Source of the DNA: Armatimonadota bacterium | GTDB lineage: Bacteria; Armatimonadota; Fimbriimonadia; Fimbriimonadales; Fimbriimonadaceae | Direction of reading: 5' to 3' | Assembly (NCBI GenBank): GCA_018268395.1 | Contig: JAFDWQ010000008.1 | Location: forward strand, 140,960-204,959 | Length of the DNA: 64,000 bases | Shown: positions 33,504 to 41,380 of the stretch, in pieces | Layout: each line of letters opens with the position of its first letter | Numbering within the stretch: the first letter of the stretch is position 1 | Notes under the pieces: model-generated | What the model was told of the DNA's origin: nothing | The model's input: the letters and a program-made list of their open reading frames with translations, nothing else | Database searches by the model: none | Made by a program: the position numbers and the translations under genes

Positions 33504-34817
33504 TTAGCGTCCTTGGGCCGTGTCGACGGTCGGTGACGGCGGGTCCGTCAGCAACAAGAGGCGCGTGACGCGCCGTCGGGCCATGTTTTCGACTCGGAGG
33601 CGCCCGATGGGAAGGGTCACGGAGTCGCCCAGCTTCGGGACGTTGCCCAGCTCCTGGGCGACGATCTCGGCGAGGCCCTCGGTCGTATAACCCGTCTCAA
33701 AAGGTTCGACACCGAGGAATTCCAGGAGTTCGTCGTACCGGACGTCGGCGCGGGCCGTGACGCGGTTCGGCCCGGTCCTTTCGATCGGAGGCCTCTCGCT
33801 TTCAAGACTGTCTTCGAGTTCGCCGAAGACCTCCTCGACGACGTCCTCCAAAGTGAGCAGACCCGCGGTACCGCCATATTCGTCGCGGACGAAGAGGATC
33901 TGGGTCTTCTCTTGCCTCATGAGCTGGACGATGCGGTCCAGCGTCAGGCTCTCGGGCACGAAGACGGCGGGCCGGAGGACCTTCGACAGGGAGAAATCCT
34001 CTTCGTCCCAATGCCGGACAAGGTCTTGCAGATAAACGACACCGAGCACATCGTCGATGTCCTCCCCGCACACCGGGATCCGGGAATGGGCGACCGTCCG
34101 CATCGCCTGTGAAATCTCGGCCCGGGTCTGAGAGTCCGCGATCCACTTGATGTCCAGCCGGTGCACCATGACGTCCGCAGCGTCCAGCCGGTCCAGTTTG
34201 AGGGCGCGGTGGATGACGGTCGCCTGCGATTCTTCGAAGTGGCCCTCGTCCTTCCCGGCTTCGATCAGGAGCGATAGTTCCTCGCGGCTCACGACTTCGT
34301 CCGCTGCCCCGTCCATCGAAATCCCGAACGGCCTCAGGGTCAGTTCGCTGCCTTTGCGCGTCAACCAGATCAAGGGAGAGACCGCCATGACGAGGAAGCG
34401 AAGCGGCCCTGAGGTCGCCAACGCCGCTCGCTCTGGATTGGCAAGGACGGCGTACTTCGGCACGAGCTCCCCGAGGATGACAAGCGGGAGGGCGACGACG
34501 ATGATCGATAGGAATTTGATGAGCGACACGGGAAGGAAGCCCAAAAATTTCTCGAGGACGCCGTGAAGGTAGGGCTCGGTCACGGAGCCTGTCGCGATGC
34601 CGCACAACGTGATCGCGACCTGCGTTCCGGCCACATAGACCGAGATATTGTCGAGCGCCTTAAGGACCTGCTTTGCAGAACGGTTCCCCTTCTTAGCAAG
34701 GGCCTCGATCTTGGTCCTGCGGGCGCCGACAAGGGCGTATTCCCCGGCGACGAAGAAGGCGCTTCCGATCAGCACGAGGATGCTGATCACGAGAGTCATC
34801 ACGACTTCGCCGTCCAT
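33504..34817 (-). CDS. CNNM/CorC (HlyC)-family membrane protein with CBS domains
   Basis: A 437-residue protein: an N-terminal CNNM (DUF21) transmembrane domain with about four helices (residues 1-185, VISILVLIGSAFFVAGEYAL, LSIIVVALPLVILGELVPKY), a CBS pair (about 205-330, including IPVCGEDIDDVLGVVYLQDL and QILFVRDEYGGTAGLLTLED followed by VVEEVFGELED) and a C-terminal CorC_HlyC domain (about 350-425). Related proteins are implicated in magnesium or cobalt handling. The older hemolysin label is not supported. The ATG is at 34817, with an alternative Met at residue 7. Confidence 0.88.
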   Translation of the reverse strand: MDGEVVMTLVISILVLIGSAFFVAGEYALVGARRTKIEALAKKGNRSAKQVLKALDNISVYVAGTQVAITLCGIATGSVTEPYLHGVLEKFLGFLPVSLIKFLSIIVVALPLVILGELVPKYAVLANPERAALATSGPLRFLVMAVSPLIWLTRKGSELTLRPFGISMDGAADEVVSREELSLLIEAGKDEGHFEESQATVIHRALKLDRLDAADVMVHRLDIKWIADSQTRAEISQAMRTVAHSRIPVCGEDIDDVLGVVYLQDLVRHWDEEDFSLSKVLRPAVFVPESLTLDRIVQLMRQEKTQILFVRDEYGGTAGLLTLEDVVEEVFGELEDSLESERPPIERTGPNRVTARADVRYDELLEFLGVEPFETGYTTEGLAEIVAQELGNVPKLGDSVTLPIGRLRVENMARRRVTRLLLLTDPPSPTVDTAQGR

Positions 34818-34862
34818 GTGTGGGCCTCAGTTTATCAAATCGGTCACGGCCTTCGGGCAAGG

Positions 34863-35888
34863 TCACGCCAAGGCGGGCTCTAACCGTTGCCGAAGGAAGA
34901 CGGCCCGGTGCCTGTCGGCCGTCTTGGGATCCTGCGTCCCGTGGACTTCCATGGTCGACACCCACTGGTCCACGTCCCGGCTCGAAGCGGGGGCCCCGTC
35001 GATGCCTGCGCTTGCGGCCCACCTCACCCAACCGAGGACCCGGAGAGCGTCGGCCAATGAGATGTCCGACGAGGCCACGGCGTATTCGACGGCCGACCGG
35101 GTCTTCTCCGTCAACGACCGACGTGTGATCTCACGACGGGCCTGGCGTTCCTCGGCCAAAAGGTACTCACAGGCGCCGGAAAACTCGACGATCGCGCCCG
35201 TCGTCGCGCTGACTTGGAAGAACGCTCCCACTGCTCGGCTCGATTCGCCGAAGAGACCCCTCGCCGTCAACCGCCAGGCGGACAAGGCTTTCAAAACGGC
35301 GGGCAAACGCTTCGTATGGGCCAGGCCGATCAAGTGGAACAGGGCCGAGAGCCTTCGGCCCTCCCCCGCGTTGTAGGGGCTCGACGTCAGGTGACCGTAC
35401 TGGGGCGACCACATGAACGTCATATGGCTTTCGAACTGCCGGACGACGGACGAGACGGCCGAGTGGGCGTTGCTCAGGCTCCAACCGGCGGTCAAGGCTT
35501 GGAGCCTGAAGTGGTCTTCTTCGTTGACCATCACGCTGACCGTCCGTGACTTGTCCAGCAACAGGCAACGGGCGGGTTCCCGGTGTTGGAACTCGGGCGA
35601 GATCAGACGGCAACCTAGGAGAAAGTCGCGTTCCGCTTCTGAGATCCGGAGGGTGAAGTCGAGGGCCGAGTCGGCGGCCACGCCCTTGGCCAATTCTTGG
35701 ACGCTCTTGAGCTCCTCGATCGTTGCGACGTGCGGAAACCGCTTGCCGCAGACGTTACGGGCAAAGCGGACGCGAGTGCTGACAACGATGTCCGATTCGG
35801 GAGCGTCGGGACCGAGCCAGGCAGGCGGAGTCATGCTCCGCAACACCATCTTCTTCCAGCTTTCGCTTTCCGGTTCGATCCGACGCAT
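34863..35888 (-). CDS. mcsB: Protein-arginine kinase McsB-like, catalytic Cys replaced by Ser
   Basis: A 341-residue member of the phosphagen-kinase fold used by McsB, which phosphorylates arginines and marks proteins for ClpCP. Conserved parts: DIVVSTRVRFARNVCGKRFP, VMVNEEDHFRLQALTAG and ARGLFGESSRAVGAFFQVS. The active-site loop normally reading LTSCPTNxGTG is LTSSPYNAGEG, with Ser at the catalytic cysteine, and the usual SNQVTLG segment is altered to SATTGA. Activity may be lost or changed. No mcsA is adjacent. The ATG follows directly on the stop of the upstream lipoprotein gene (TAGATG). Confidence 0.82.
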   Translation of the reverse strand: MRRIEPESESWKKMVLRSMTPPAWLGPDAPESDIVVSTRVRFARNVCGKRFPHVATIEELKSVQELAKGVAADSALDFTLRISEAERDFLLGCRLISPEFQHREPARCLLLDKSRTVSVMVNEEDHFRLQALTAGWSLSNAHSAVSSVVRQFESHMTFMWSPQYGHLTSSPYNAGEGRRLSALFHLIGLAHTKRLPAVLKALSAWRLTARGLFGESSRAVGAFFQVSATTGAIVEFSGACEYLLAEERQARREITRRSLTEKTRSAVEYAVASSDISLADALRVLGWVRWAASAGIDGAPASSRDVDQWVSTMEVHGTQDPKTADRHRAVFLRQRLEPALA

Positions 35889-36656
35889 CTACTCGATCTC
35901 GAACGTGAAACGGTGGGCAGGCTTGCCGGCGACTTCGATCTGGGCGACGTAGGTGCCGGGCCTCCAGTCGCGGTCGACCAAGAACTCCGCCTTCAACATG
36001 CTGTCCTGAAGGGCGAGCGCCGGTTGTTCGACGCTTCCGATTTCGACTTCCCCGTTCCCGCGCTTCCGGAAAATGCGCCACACGACTTTGGGTTTCGTCG
36101 TGTCGATGCCGCGCGTCGAGACTTGCAGGTGGATCTTGCGTTCGGTCGACTTCAGACTCTCCCGTTTGGGGCCGGGAAGGCCGTGCCCGTCGTCGGCCGC
36201 GATCGAATGGGCTCCGAAAACGAGCTTTTGAGACTGACCTGTCACGACATAGTCCCGCTCCAAGAGTTTCTCGCCGTCGAGCGTGACGTCGACGGCGTAA
36301 GTCCCGACTGGCCAGTCGTTGGCCAAGGTCACTTCGGCCCGCATTTCGTCGCCTTCGACGTTGCCTTCCAACGTCTTGATCTGCTTACCGGACCCCGCGA
36401 CCGTGTTTTTGGCGGTGAAGATCCAGACCGCTTTCTCGCCCTTGGCCGCTCGGTCCAGACGGACACGGAACCGCTGTGTCCGCTGCCGATAGTCGAAGGT
36501 TTCGACCTCCTTGCCCGGCTTACCGTCGACGTCGGACACCAACGCGAAGGCCTGGACTTGGAAGGGCGTCTTGGAGTCCGGCCCGACGGAGGCTTTCGGC
36601 GGCGCACACCCGACGGCGAAGGCCAAGAAGAGCGAAAGCGGCACGGCTCGCGGCAC
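35889..36656 (-). CDS. Hypothetical lipoprotein
   Basis: A 255-residue exported protein with an N-terminal hydrophobic stretch and candidate lipobox (LAFAVGCAPP, lipidated Cys at 17). Two similar beta-rich repeats occupy the rest: FRVRLDRAAKGEKAVWIFTA ... NDWPVGTYAVDVTLDGEKL, and PKVVWRIFRKRGNG ... RDWRPGTYVAQIEVAGKP. The DW-x-x-G-T-Y pattern at the end of each unit suggests tandem Ig-like domains. Function unknown. It is directly upstream of the McsB-like gene and may be co-transcribed. Confidence 0.65.
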   Translation of the reverse strand: MPRAVPLSLFLAFAVGCAPPKASVGPDSKTPFQVQAFALVSDVDGKPGKEVETFDYRQRTQRFRVRLDRAAKGEKAVWIFTAKNTVAGSGKQIKTLEGNVEGDEMRAEVTLANDWPVGTYAVDVTLDGEKLLERDYVVTGQSQKLVFGAHSIAADDGHGLPGPKRESLKSTERKIHLQVSTRGIDTTKPKVVWRIFRKRGNGEVEIGSVEQPALALQDSMLKAEFLVDRDWRPGTYVAQIEVAGKPAHRFTFEIE

Positions 36657-36694
36657 CCTGGGACTTTACTCCGAAGCCCTGGGGCGCAAGGGCC

Positions 36695-39190
36695 TCAGTC
36701 CGTGTCGACACGGCCCGGCTCGTCCCAGGGACGGTCGGGATAGGGGCGCTTGCCTTTGTGGATCGAATACCAGACGATGCGGTTGAGCCAGTAGAAGTCC
36801 GCACGGTCCAGTCCGGACCAGTCTAACGACATCGTCTTGTCGTGCCAGTACTTGTCCATCGCGGTCATCTCCTTGTCGGGATTCCGCTCGCCCAGCGGCA
36901 CGTTGTTCTTGGCGACGGTGTACGGCGTCAGGTCCGGTCTTTCGACGAAGCATTCGGTGACAGGTGTGGCGATCGTGTCGAACTTGGTCATCGGCTTGAA
37001 CCCCAACATCTCCTCGATCGAGCGCAAGATGTTCACCTGGGTCAAGAAGCCGCTGTTGACGACGCCCCGCTTCGAATACGGGCTCATGACGAGCGTGGAG
37101 GTGCGGTGTCCGTCGACGTGGTCGGGTCCGGCTTGAGCGTCGTCTTCCGTCACGAAGATGCACGTCTCCTTCCACACCTTGCTGTGCGAGACGATGTCGA
37201 CGATCCGGCCGAGGGCGAGGTCGTTGTCGGCCATCATGCTGCGGGGGGTCGGATACGCCTTCGACGTCCCTTCCGTGTGGTCGCTCGGAAGCGACATGAC
37301 GATCAGGTTCGGGACTTTGCCTTGCGCTTCGAACGAACGGAACTCGCGCTCGAAGACGTCCACGCGGCTTTGGTCGCTTTGGATCAGCGGCCAATAGTGG
37401 TAGTCCGGACACAAGACGGCCTTGAGACTGGGTACGCGCGTGTGGGCCTTGTACTTGAACTCGTTCCGTCCTGTTTCGCGGTCCTCCCAGGCTTCGAACC
37501 AGTCCTTCGGTTTGCGGGGTTCGTAGAGCGCCTGGTCGTCACCCGCCCACTCGCCATAGACTCGGACGGTCTTGCCGGCCTTCATCGCCGCGTCCCAGAT
37601 CCGGCCCGTGCTGTTCAGCGCCATCGCGTCCTCACCGTCGTCCGGATACGTCCGCGAGTAGCCGACGTAGAAGTGCTCTAAGTATTCGTTGGCGCCGGCT
37701 TGGTTCGCCCATTGGTGGCCGTCGGCGCTGTTCGTCCCGCACACATAGGCGTTGTCGAAGAGCCCGAACGTGCGCGCCAGTTTGCGGTGGTTCGGCATGG
37801 CGGATTCGCCGATGCTGCACAGGGACGGATCGCCGTTGCCCTCCGGCATGTCGCCGTAGATCTCGTCGTAAGTGCGGTTCTCCTTGATGATGTAGATCAC
37901 GTGCTTGATCCCACCCTGGTACACCTTCATCTTCGGCTTGTACAGGTCGGCGGGGGTGTTCCAAGCGTTCAACTCCGCGACTTTCGCCGATTGGACCTTC
38001 AGGTCGGCGCCGAGATCGACGACGCTCACGGTGCCCTGAAAGTCGTGCGCGTTCCGGGCTTTGGCGCCCTTGACGGAGTTCTTGACAGAGCCGTTGCCCT
38101 TCGTGTTGACCACGTACGCGGTACGGCCGTCCGAGGTCAGTTGGACGCCGGTCGGATAGTAGCCTGCCGGGTGGTAGCCCTTGACCCTTCCCGTCGCCGG
38201 ATCGATGACGCACAGCGCGTTGTCGCCGCCGTTGCAGGCGTAGAGCGTGCCGTCCCGGTATGCCAGTTCGTTCGGCATAGAACCGATGACCTTCTTACCG
38301 TTGAACCGGAGCTCGATCGTCTTGACGACTTTCCGCTTCTTCCAGTCCACGACGCTGATGCTGTCGCTCATCGCGTTCGCCACGTACACGAGGTCGCCGG
38401 CCACCGCAAGGCCCGTCGGATGGAATCCGACGTAGACGGGCGACGTTCCGCCCGTCTTGAGGTCGACGATCGAGACCGTGCCTGTCGCGGTACTGCCTTC
38501 GTGCGTGACTTTGAGCTCCAGGTCCTGGCTAAGGTCTTTCTCGTCGTCCTCGTCAGGCGGTTCGCCGCCCCAGTTCGAGACGATCAGCGTCGACTCGTCC
38601 GGGCTCAGCCGCACCGTGAACGGCAAACGCTGCGCTTCAAGGTAGCGCAGGACCTTTCCGGTCGACGTGTCGACTTCGGCCGCGCTGCCGAGGTTCGTGC
38701 AGGCGACGTAGAGGCGGGAACCGTCGCCGTTCAGACACATGCCGCCGGGAACCGGGTTCGTCTTCTCGCCTTCCTTTTTGAGGACGATCTTCTGCGCCGC
38801 CTTCAGCCTTTTGTCCGAGTAATCGAAGACCTGGACGTGACCTGCGTCGGTCGAGACGTACAGGCGGTCGCCGCCGTGGGACCACAGCACGCCGTGGAAC
38901 CCCGCATTGGCGCCAAGGGCGACGTCGCTACCGGCGACCATCCCCTTCCCCTCCACGAGGAACACCTTGTTCTTCGCCACGACCGCGACCAGACCGTCCT
39001 TCGGGTTCAGGGCGAGGTCGCTCAAACGCTGGTCGAACGCGACAGTACCGGGCAAAACGGTCTGTCCCGAAGACACGAGGAACGTGCCGTCCGGTTGGGG
39101 CCCCATCGCTTTACGGAACGGACTGAAGGGGCTGGCGAAGAGCACCCCGACGGCGATCAGGCTCAAGGCGGTGACGACGGCGCGTCGCAT
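36695..39190 (-). CDS. YncE-type beta-propeller fused to phosphoesterase (alkaline-phosphatase superfamily)
   Basis: An 831-residue exported protein with an N-terminal hydrophobic signal (VVTALSLIAVGVLFASPF). Residues about 40-430 form a YVTN/YncE-like seven-bladed propeller (RLYVACTNLGSAAEVDTSTG, LVYVANAMSDSISVVDWKKR, TAYVVNTKGNGSVKN). Residues about 440-800 match PF04185-type phosphoesterases: IIKENRTYDEIYGDMPEGNG, FDNAYVCGTNSADGHQWANQ, PNLIVMSLPSDHTEGT and IFVTEDDAQAGPDHVDGHR, which carry the metal-binding Asp/His residues. This two-domain architecture is common in secreted proteins of several phyla. The substrate is unknown, with phospholipid or phosphate esters likely. Confidence 0.88.
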   Translation of the reverse strand: MRRAVVTALSLIAVGVLFASPFSPFRKAMGPQPDGTFLVSSGQTVLPGTVAFDQRLSDLALNPKDGLVAVVAKNKVFLVEGKGMVAGSDVALGANAGFHGVLWSHGGDRLYVSTDAGHVQVFDYSDKRLKAAQKIVLKKEGEKTNPVPGGMCLNGDGSRLYVACTNLGSAAEVDTSTGKVLRYLEAQRLPFTVRLSPDESTLIVSNWGGEPPDEDDEKDLSQDLELKVTHEGSTATGTVSIVDLKTGGTSPVYVGFHPTGLAVAGDLVYVANAMSDSISVVDWKKRKVVKTIELRFNGKKVIGSMPNELAYRDGTLYACNGGDNALCVIDPATGRVKGYHPAGYYPTGVQLTSDGRTAYVVNTKGNGSVKNSVKGAKARNAHDFQGTVSVVDLGADLKVQSAKVAELNAWNTPADLYKPKMKVYQGGIKHVIYIIKENRTYDEIYGDMPEGNGDPSLCSIGESAMPNHRKLARTFGLFDNAYVCGTNSADGHQWANQAGANEYLEHFYVGYSRTYPDDGEDAMALNSTGRIWDAAMKAGKTVRVYGEWAGDDQALYEPRKPKDWFEAWEDRETGRNEFKYKAHTRVPSLKAVLCPDYHYWPLIQSDQSRVDVFEREFRSFEAQGKVPNLIVMSLPSDHTEGTSKAYPTPRSMMADNDLALGRIVDIVSHSKVWKETCIFVTEDDAQAGPDHVDGHRTSTLVMSPYSKRGVVNSGFLTQVNILRSIEEMLGFKPMTKFDTIATPVTECFVERPDLTPYTVAKNNVPLGERNPDKEMTAMDKYWHDKTMSLDWSGLDRADFYWLNRIVWYSIHKGKRPYPDRPWDEPGRVDTD

Positions 39191-39237
39191 AGCGCGAGGT
39201 TACGCGGTCCGTGGACGGATTTGTGTTCGACGGAACG

Positions 39238-39765
39238 TTAAAGCGGGAGGGCGAATCCCCATTCCGGGCTTTGGTCGGGATCGCCGGGGCAAATCCTCTC
39301 CCCGACGCGGACCGCTCCCATCCCCTCATAGAGGGCGTGGGCGTGAGCAAGCTTTTTGTCGCTCCAGATCTCGAGGGTGTCGCACCCGCGGGCGCGCGCT
39401 TCCTCGATGACGGTCTGAGTCAGGGTGCGTCCGAGCTTCAGGCCCCAAGCGTCCGGGTGGACGTAGAGTCGGACGAGTTCGCAATCGGCGCCTGCGACAC
39501 GCGGGTCGCCGTCGACGACGGTCGCGCTTCCCCGTTCCCCGGGAATGCGCCCGAACGTCATCAAGCCCACGCATCCCACGGCGCGCCCCTCGTGCTCGGC
39601 CGTCCAGAAGCGGTTCTCCGGTTCAGGATAGGATCGGGCGACGTCGAAGAGGTCGGCACAGTAGCCCTCAGGGTCCCAAGCGAACCCGTACCGGTCGTAG
39701 ACGGTCTTGACAGCGTCGACGACCGCGTCCGTGTCCTCGGGTCGGAAGGGGCGGACGAGCGGCAT
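39238..39765 (-). CDS. GNAT-family N-acetyltransferase
   Basis: A 175-residue GNAT protein from the ATG at 39765 (MPLVRPFRPEDTDAVVDAVK). An upstream in-frame Met is rejected because its 13 extra residues precede the usual family start. The acetyl-CoA-binding region is CELVRLYVHPDAWGLKLGRT, where the canonical R/Q-x-x-G-x-G/A reads AWGLKLG. LEIWSDKKLAHAHALYEGMG is the C-terminal conserved block. The substrate is unknown. It lies just before tRNA-Lys in opposite orientation. Confidence 0.8.
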   Translation of the reverse strand: MPLVRPFRPEDTDAVVDAVKTVYDRYGFAWDPEGYCADLFDVARSYPEPENRFWTAEHEGRAVGCVGLMTFGRIPGERGSATVVDGDPRVAGADCELVRLYVHPDAWGLKLGRTLTQTVIEEARARGCDTLEIWSDKKLAHAHALYEGMGAVRVGERICPGDPDQSPEWGFALPL

Positions 39766-39847
39766 CCGGCGAGGGTACCGCCCGCTCGTCCGGGCCCACG
39801 GCACCTTGACCTCGCCGAGGCCGACTGGTACAATCCAGGGCCCGGTT

Positions 39848-39923
<76 letters not shown>

Positions 39924-39984
39924 CTCTTTTGAACCTGTACCGTTCGGCCAGCGTACGGTTTTTCCATGCCCTAAGATCGGATTG

Positions 39985-40004
39985 ACAGTTTAAGTGACAG
40001 TTTT
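39985..40004 (+). repeat. Left copy of the 20-bp island-end inverted repeat
   Basis: TGACAGTTTAAGTGACAGTT, with the half-site TGACAG present twice, 12 bases apart start to start. The reverse complement is at 58807-58826, so both copies read inward from TGACAG. It is the only notable structure in the 275-bp gap after tRNA-Lys. Confidence 0.85.
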
Positions 40005-40198
40005 GAGGGTCGCATAAACCGGGCAAAGACCTGCTTTCCGTGAGATGGCGCATTTTCATTCCCACATCGCTCCGTGTCGACCGCATCCGACATCAATTTC
40101 GTCACTGGGCAAAGCGAAACCGAAAAGGGCCGTCCTGATCGGGCCGGAGCAGAAGGGCACAGATCCACTCTTAACGAGCTCTGTGCAAGAATTCGGCG

Positions 40199-41143
40199 AT
40201 GACGGTCCCTGACCTCGGACGTCTTGAACAGGTGGACCTGCGTGCCATTTGGACAAGTGAAGCAGGCTCTTTCACGCCCTGGCTTGCGTTGGAACCGAAC
40301 TTGGCCCTCCTTGGCGAGGCCATCGGAGCGGAGCTCTTGCTTGAGTCCACGGAACGGCCCGTCGGCCCTTTCAGGGCCGACCTGCTCTGCAAAGACGTCA
40401 GCAGCGACACATGGGTCTTGATCGAGAATCAGATCGAGCGGACGGATCATGGCCACCTTGGTCAGCTTCTTACGTATGCTGCGGGCCTGAGTGCCGTGAC
40501 GATCGTCTGGATCGCCCAGCGCTTCACCGACGAGCACCGTGCAGCGCTTGACTGGCTCAACGAGGTCACAAGCGAGGAAATAGCGCTGTTCGGGCTGGAG
40601 GTCGAGCTTTGGAGGATCGGGGACTCGGTTCCGGCGCCAAAGTTCAACGTAGTGTCGAGGCCGAACACCTTTGTCAAAAGACAAGTCGCCGAAAGGTCTG
40701 CCGCTTCGTCCAATGCGGGAGCCTTCTACACGGAGTATTGGTCCGCTTTTTGTGACAGCCTGAGAGCCGTGGGCAGTCGCTTCGGCACCCGGACATCGTC
40801 AGGCGATAACTGGATCGCATGGTCCGCAGGAAGAAGTGGCTTTGGCTACTGCTGCTTGGTCTCACGCCCCAAGAAGAGGGTGACAGCTCGCATATTCCTG
40901 CCTGGTTCGACGGCCAAGGACTGCTACAGGCAGTTACTCGAGCGGCGGGACGATCTTGATGCCGCACTCCCGGGCCTGTCATGGGAACCACGACCGACAA
41001 ACGTTGAGAGCTACATTTCGCTTTACCTCGACGGTGCCGATCCCAATGACCGCACCGACTGGCCCCGCCAACACGAGTGGTTGAGAGCTCGCCTTGACGA
41101 ACTCGACCGAGTCTTCGGCCCGGTGATACGGCAACTCCCGTAA
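40199..41143 (+). CDS. DUF4268-type protein with PD-(D/E)XK nuclease-like N-terminus
   Basis: A 314-residue protein. The N-terminal half contains FRADLLCKDVSSDTWVLIEN then QIERTDHGHLGQLLTYAAGL, the pattern of PD-(D/E)XK-like proteins in which D...IENQ replaces D...ExK. The C-terminal half (about 160-310) fits DUF4268: FYTEYWSAFCDSLRAVG, WIAWSAGRSGFGYCCLVS, ARIFLPGSTAKDCYRQLLER. Such genes often neighbour restriction systems, as here, and are suspected defence nucleases, though no mechanism is established for this family member. It faces the operon below convergently, with 237 bp between. Confidence 0.75.
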   Translation: MTVPDLGRLEQVDLRAIWTSEAGSFTPWLALEPNLALLGEAIGAELLLESTERPVGPFRADLLCKDVSSDTWVLIENQIERTDHGHLGQLLTYAAGLSAVTIVWIAQRFTDEHRAALDWLNEVTSEEIALFGLEVELWRIGDSVPAPKFNVVSRPNTFVKRQVAERSAASSNAGAFYTEYWSAFCDSLRAVGSRFGTRTSSGDNWIAWSAGRSGFGYCCLVSRPKKRVTARIFLPGSTAKDCYRQLLERRDDLDAALPGLSWEPRPTNVESYISLYLDGADPNDRTDWPRQHEWLRARLDELDRVFGPVIRQLP

Positions 41144-41380
41144 GCCTGGACGGCTGCCTGGAAATGTGGTGCAGTAAGCAAAGGTCGGAGGGCAGAACCA
41201 TTGGTCGGTCGTAGCGTTCACAGATTGCCTGCCGTCAAAAAGCGCTTCCCTCTACGTGCATGAGGACTTGCCGCCCGATGAGAAACGAGGCAGGAGAGCT
41301 GCCCTGCAGTTTGAAACTCAGGGGTGTCGGCTTGGCGTGAAGGTGACCGTCAGACCTGATCGGCCATGTAGCCAGCCCAC

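Noticed and set aside
37700..39241. 513-codon plus-strand frame opposite the YncE/phosphoesterase gene
   Set aside because: Shadow frame; the minus-strand protein carries recognisable propeller and phosphoesterase motifs.
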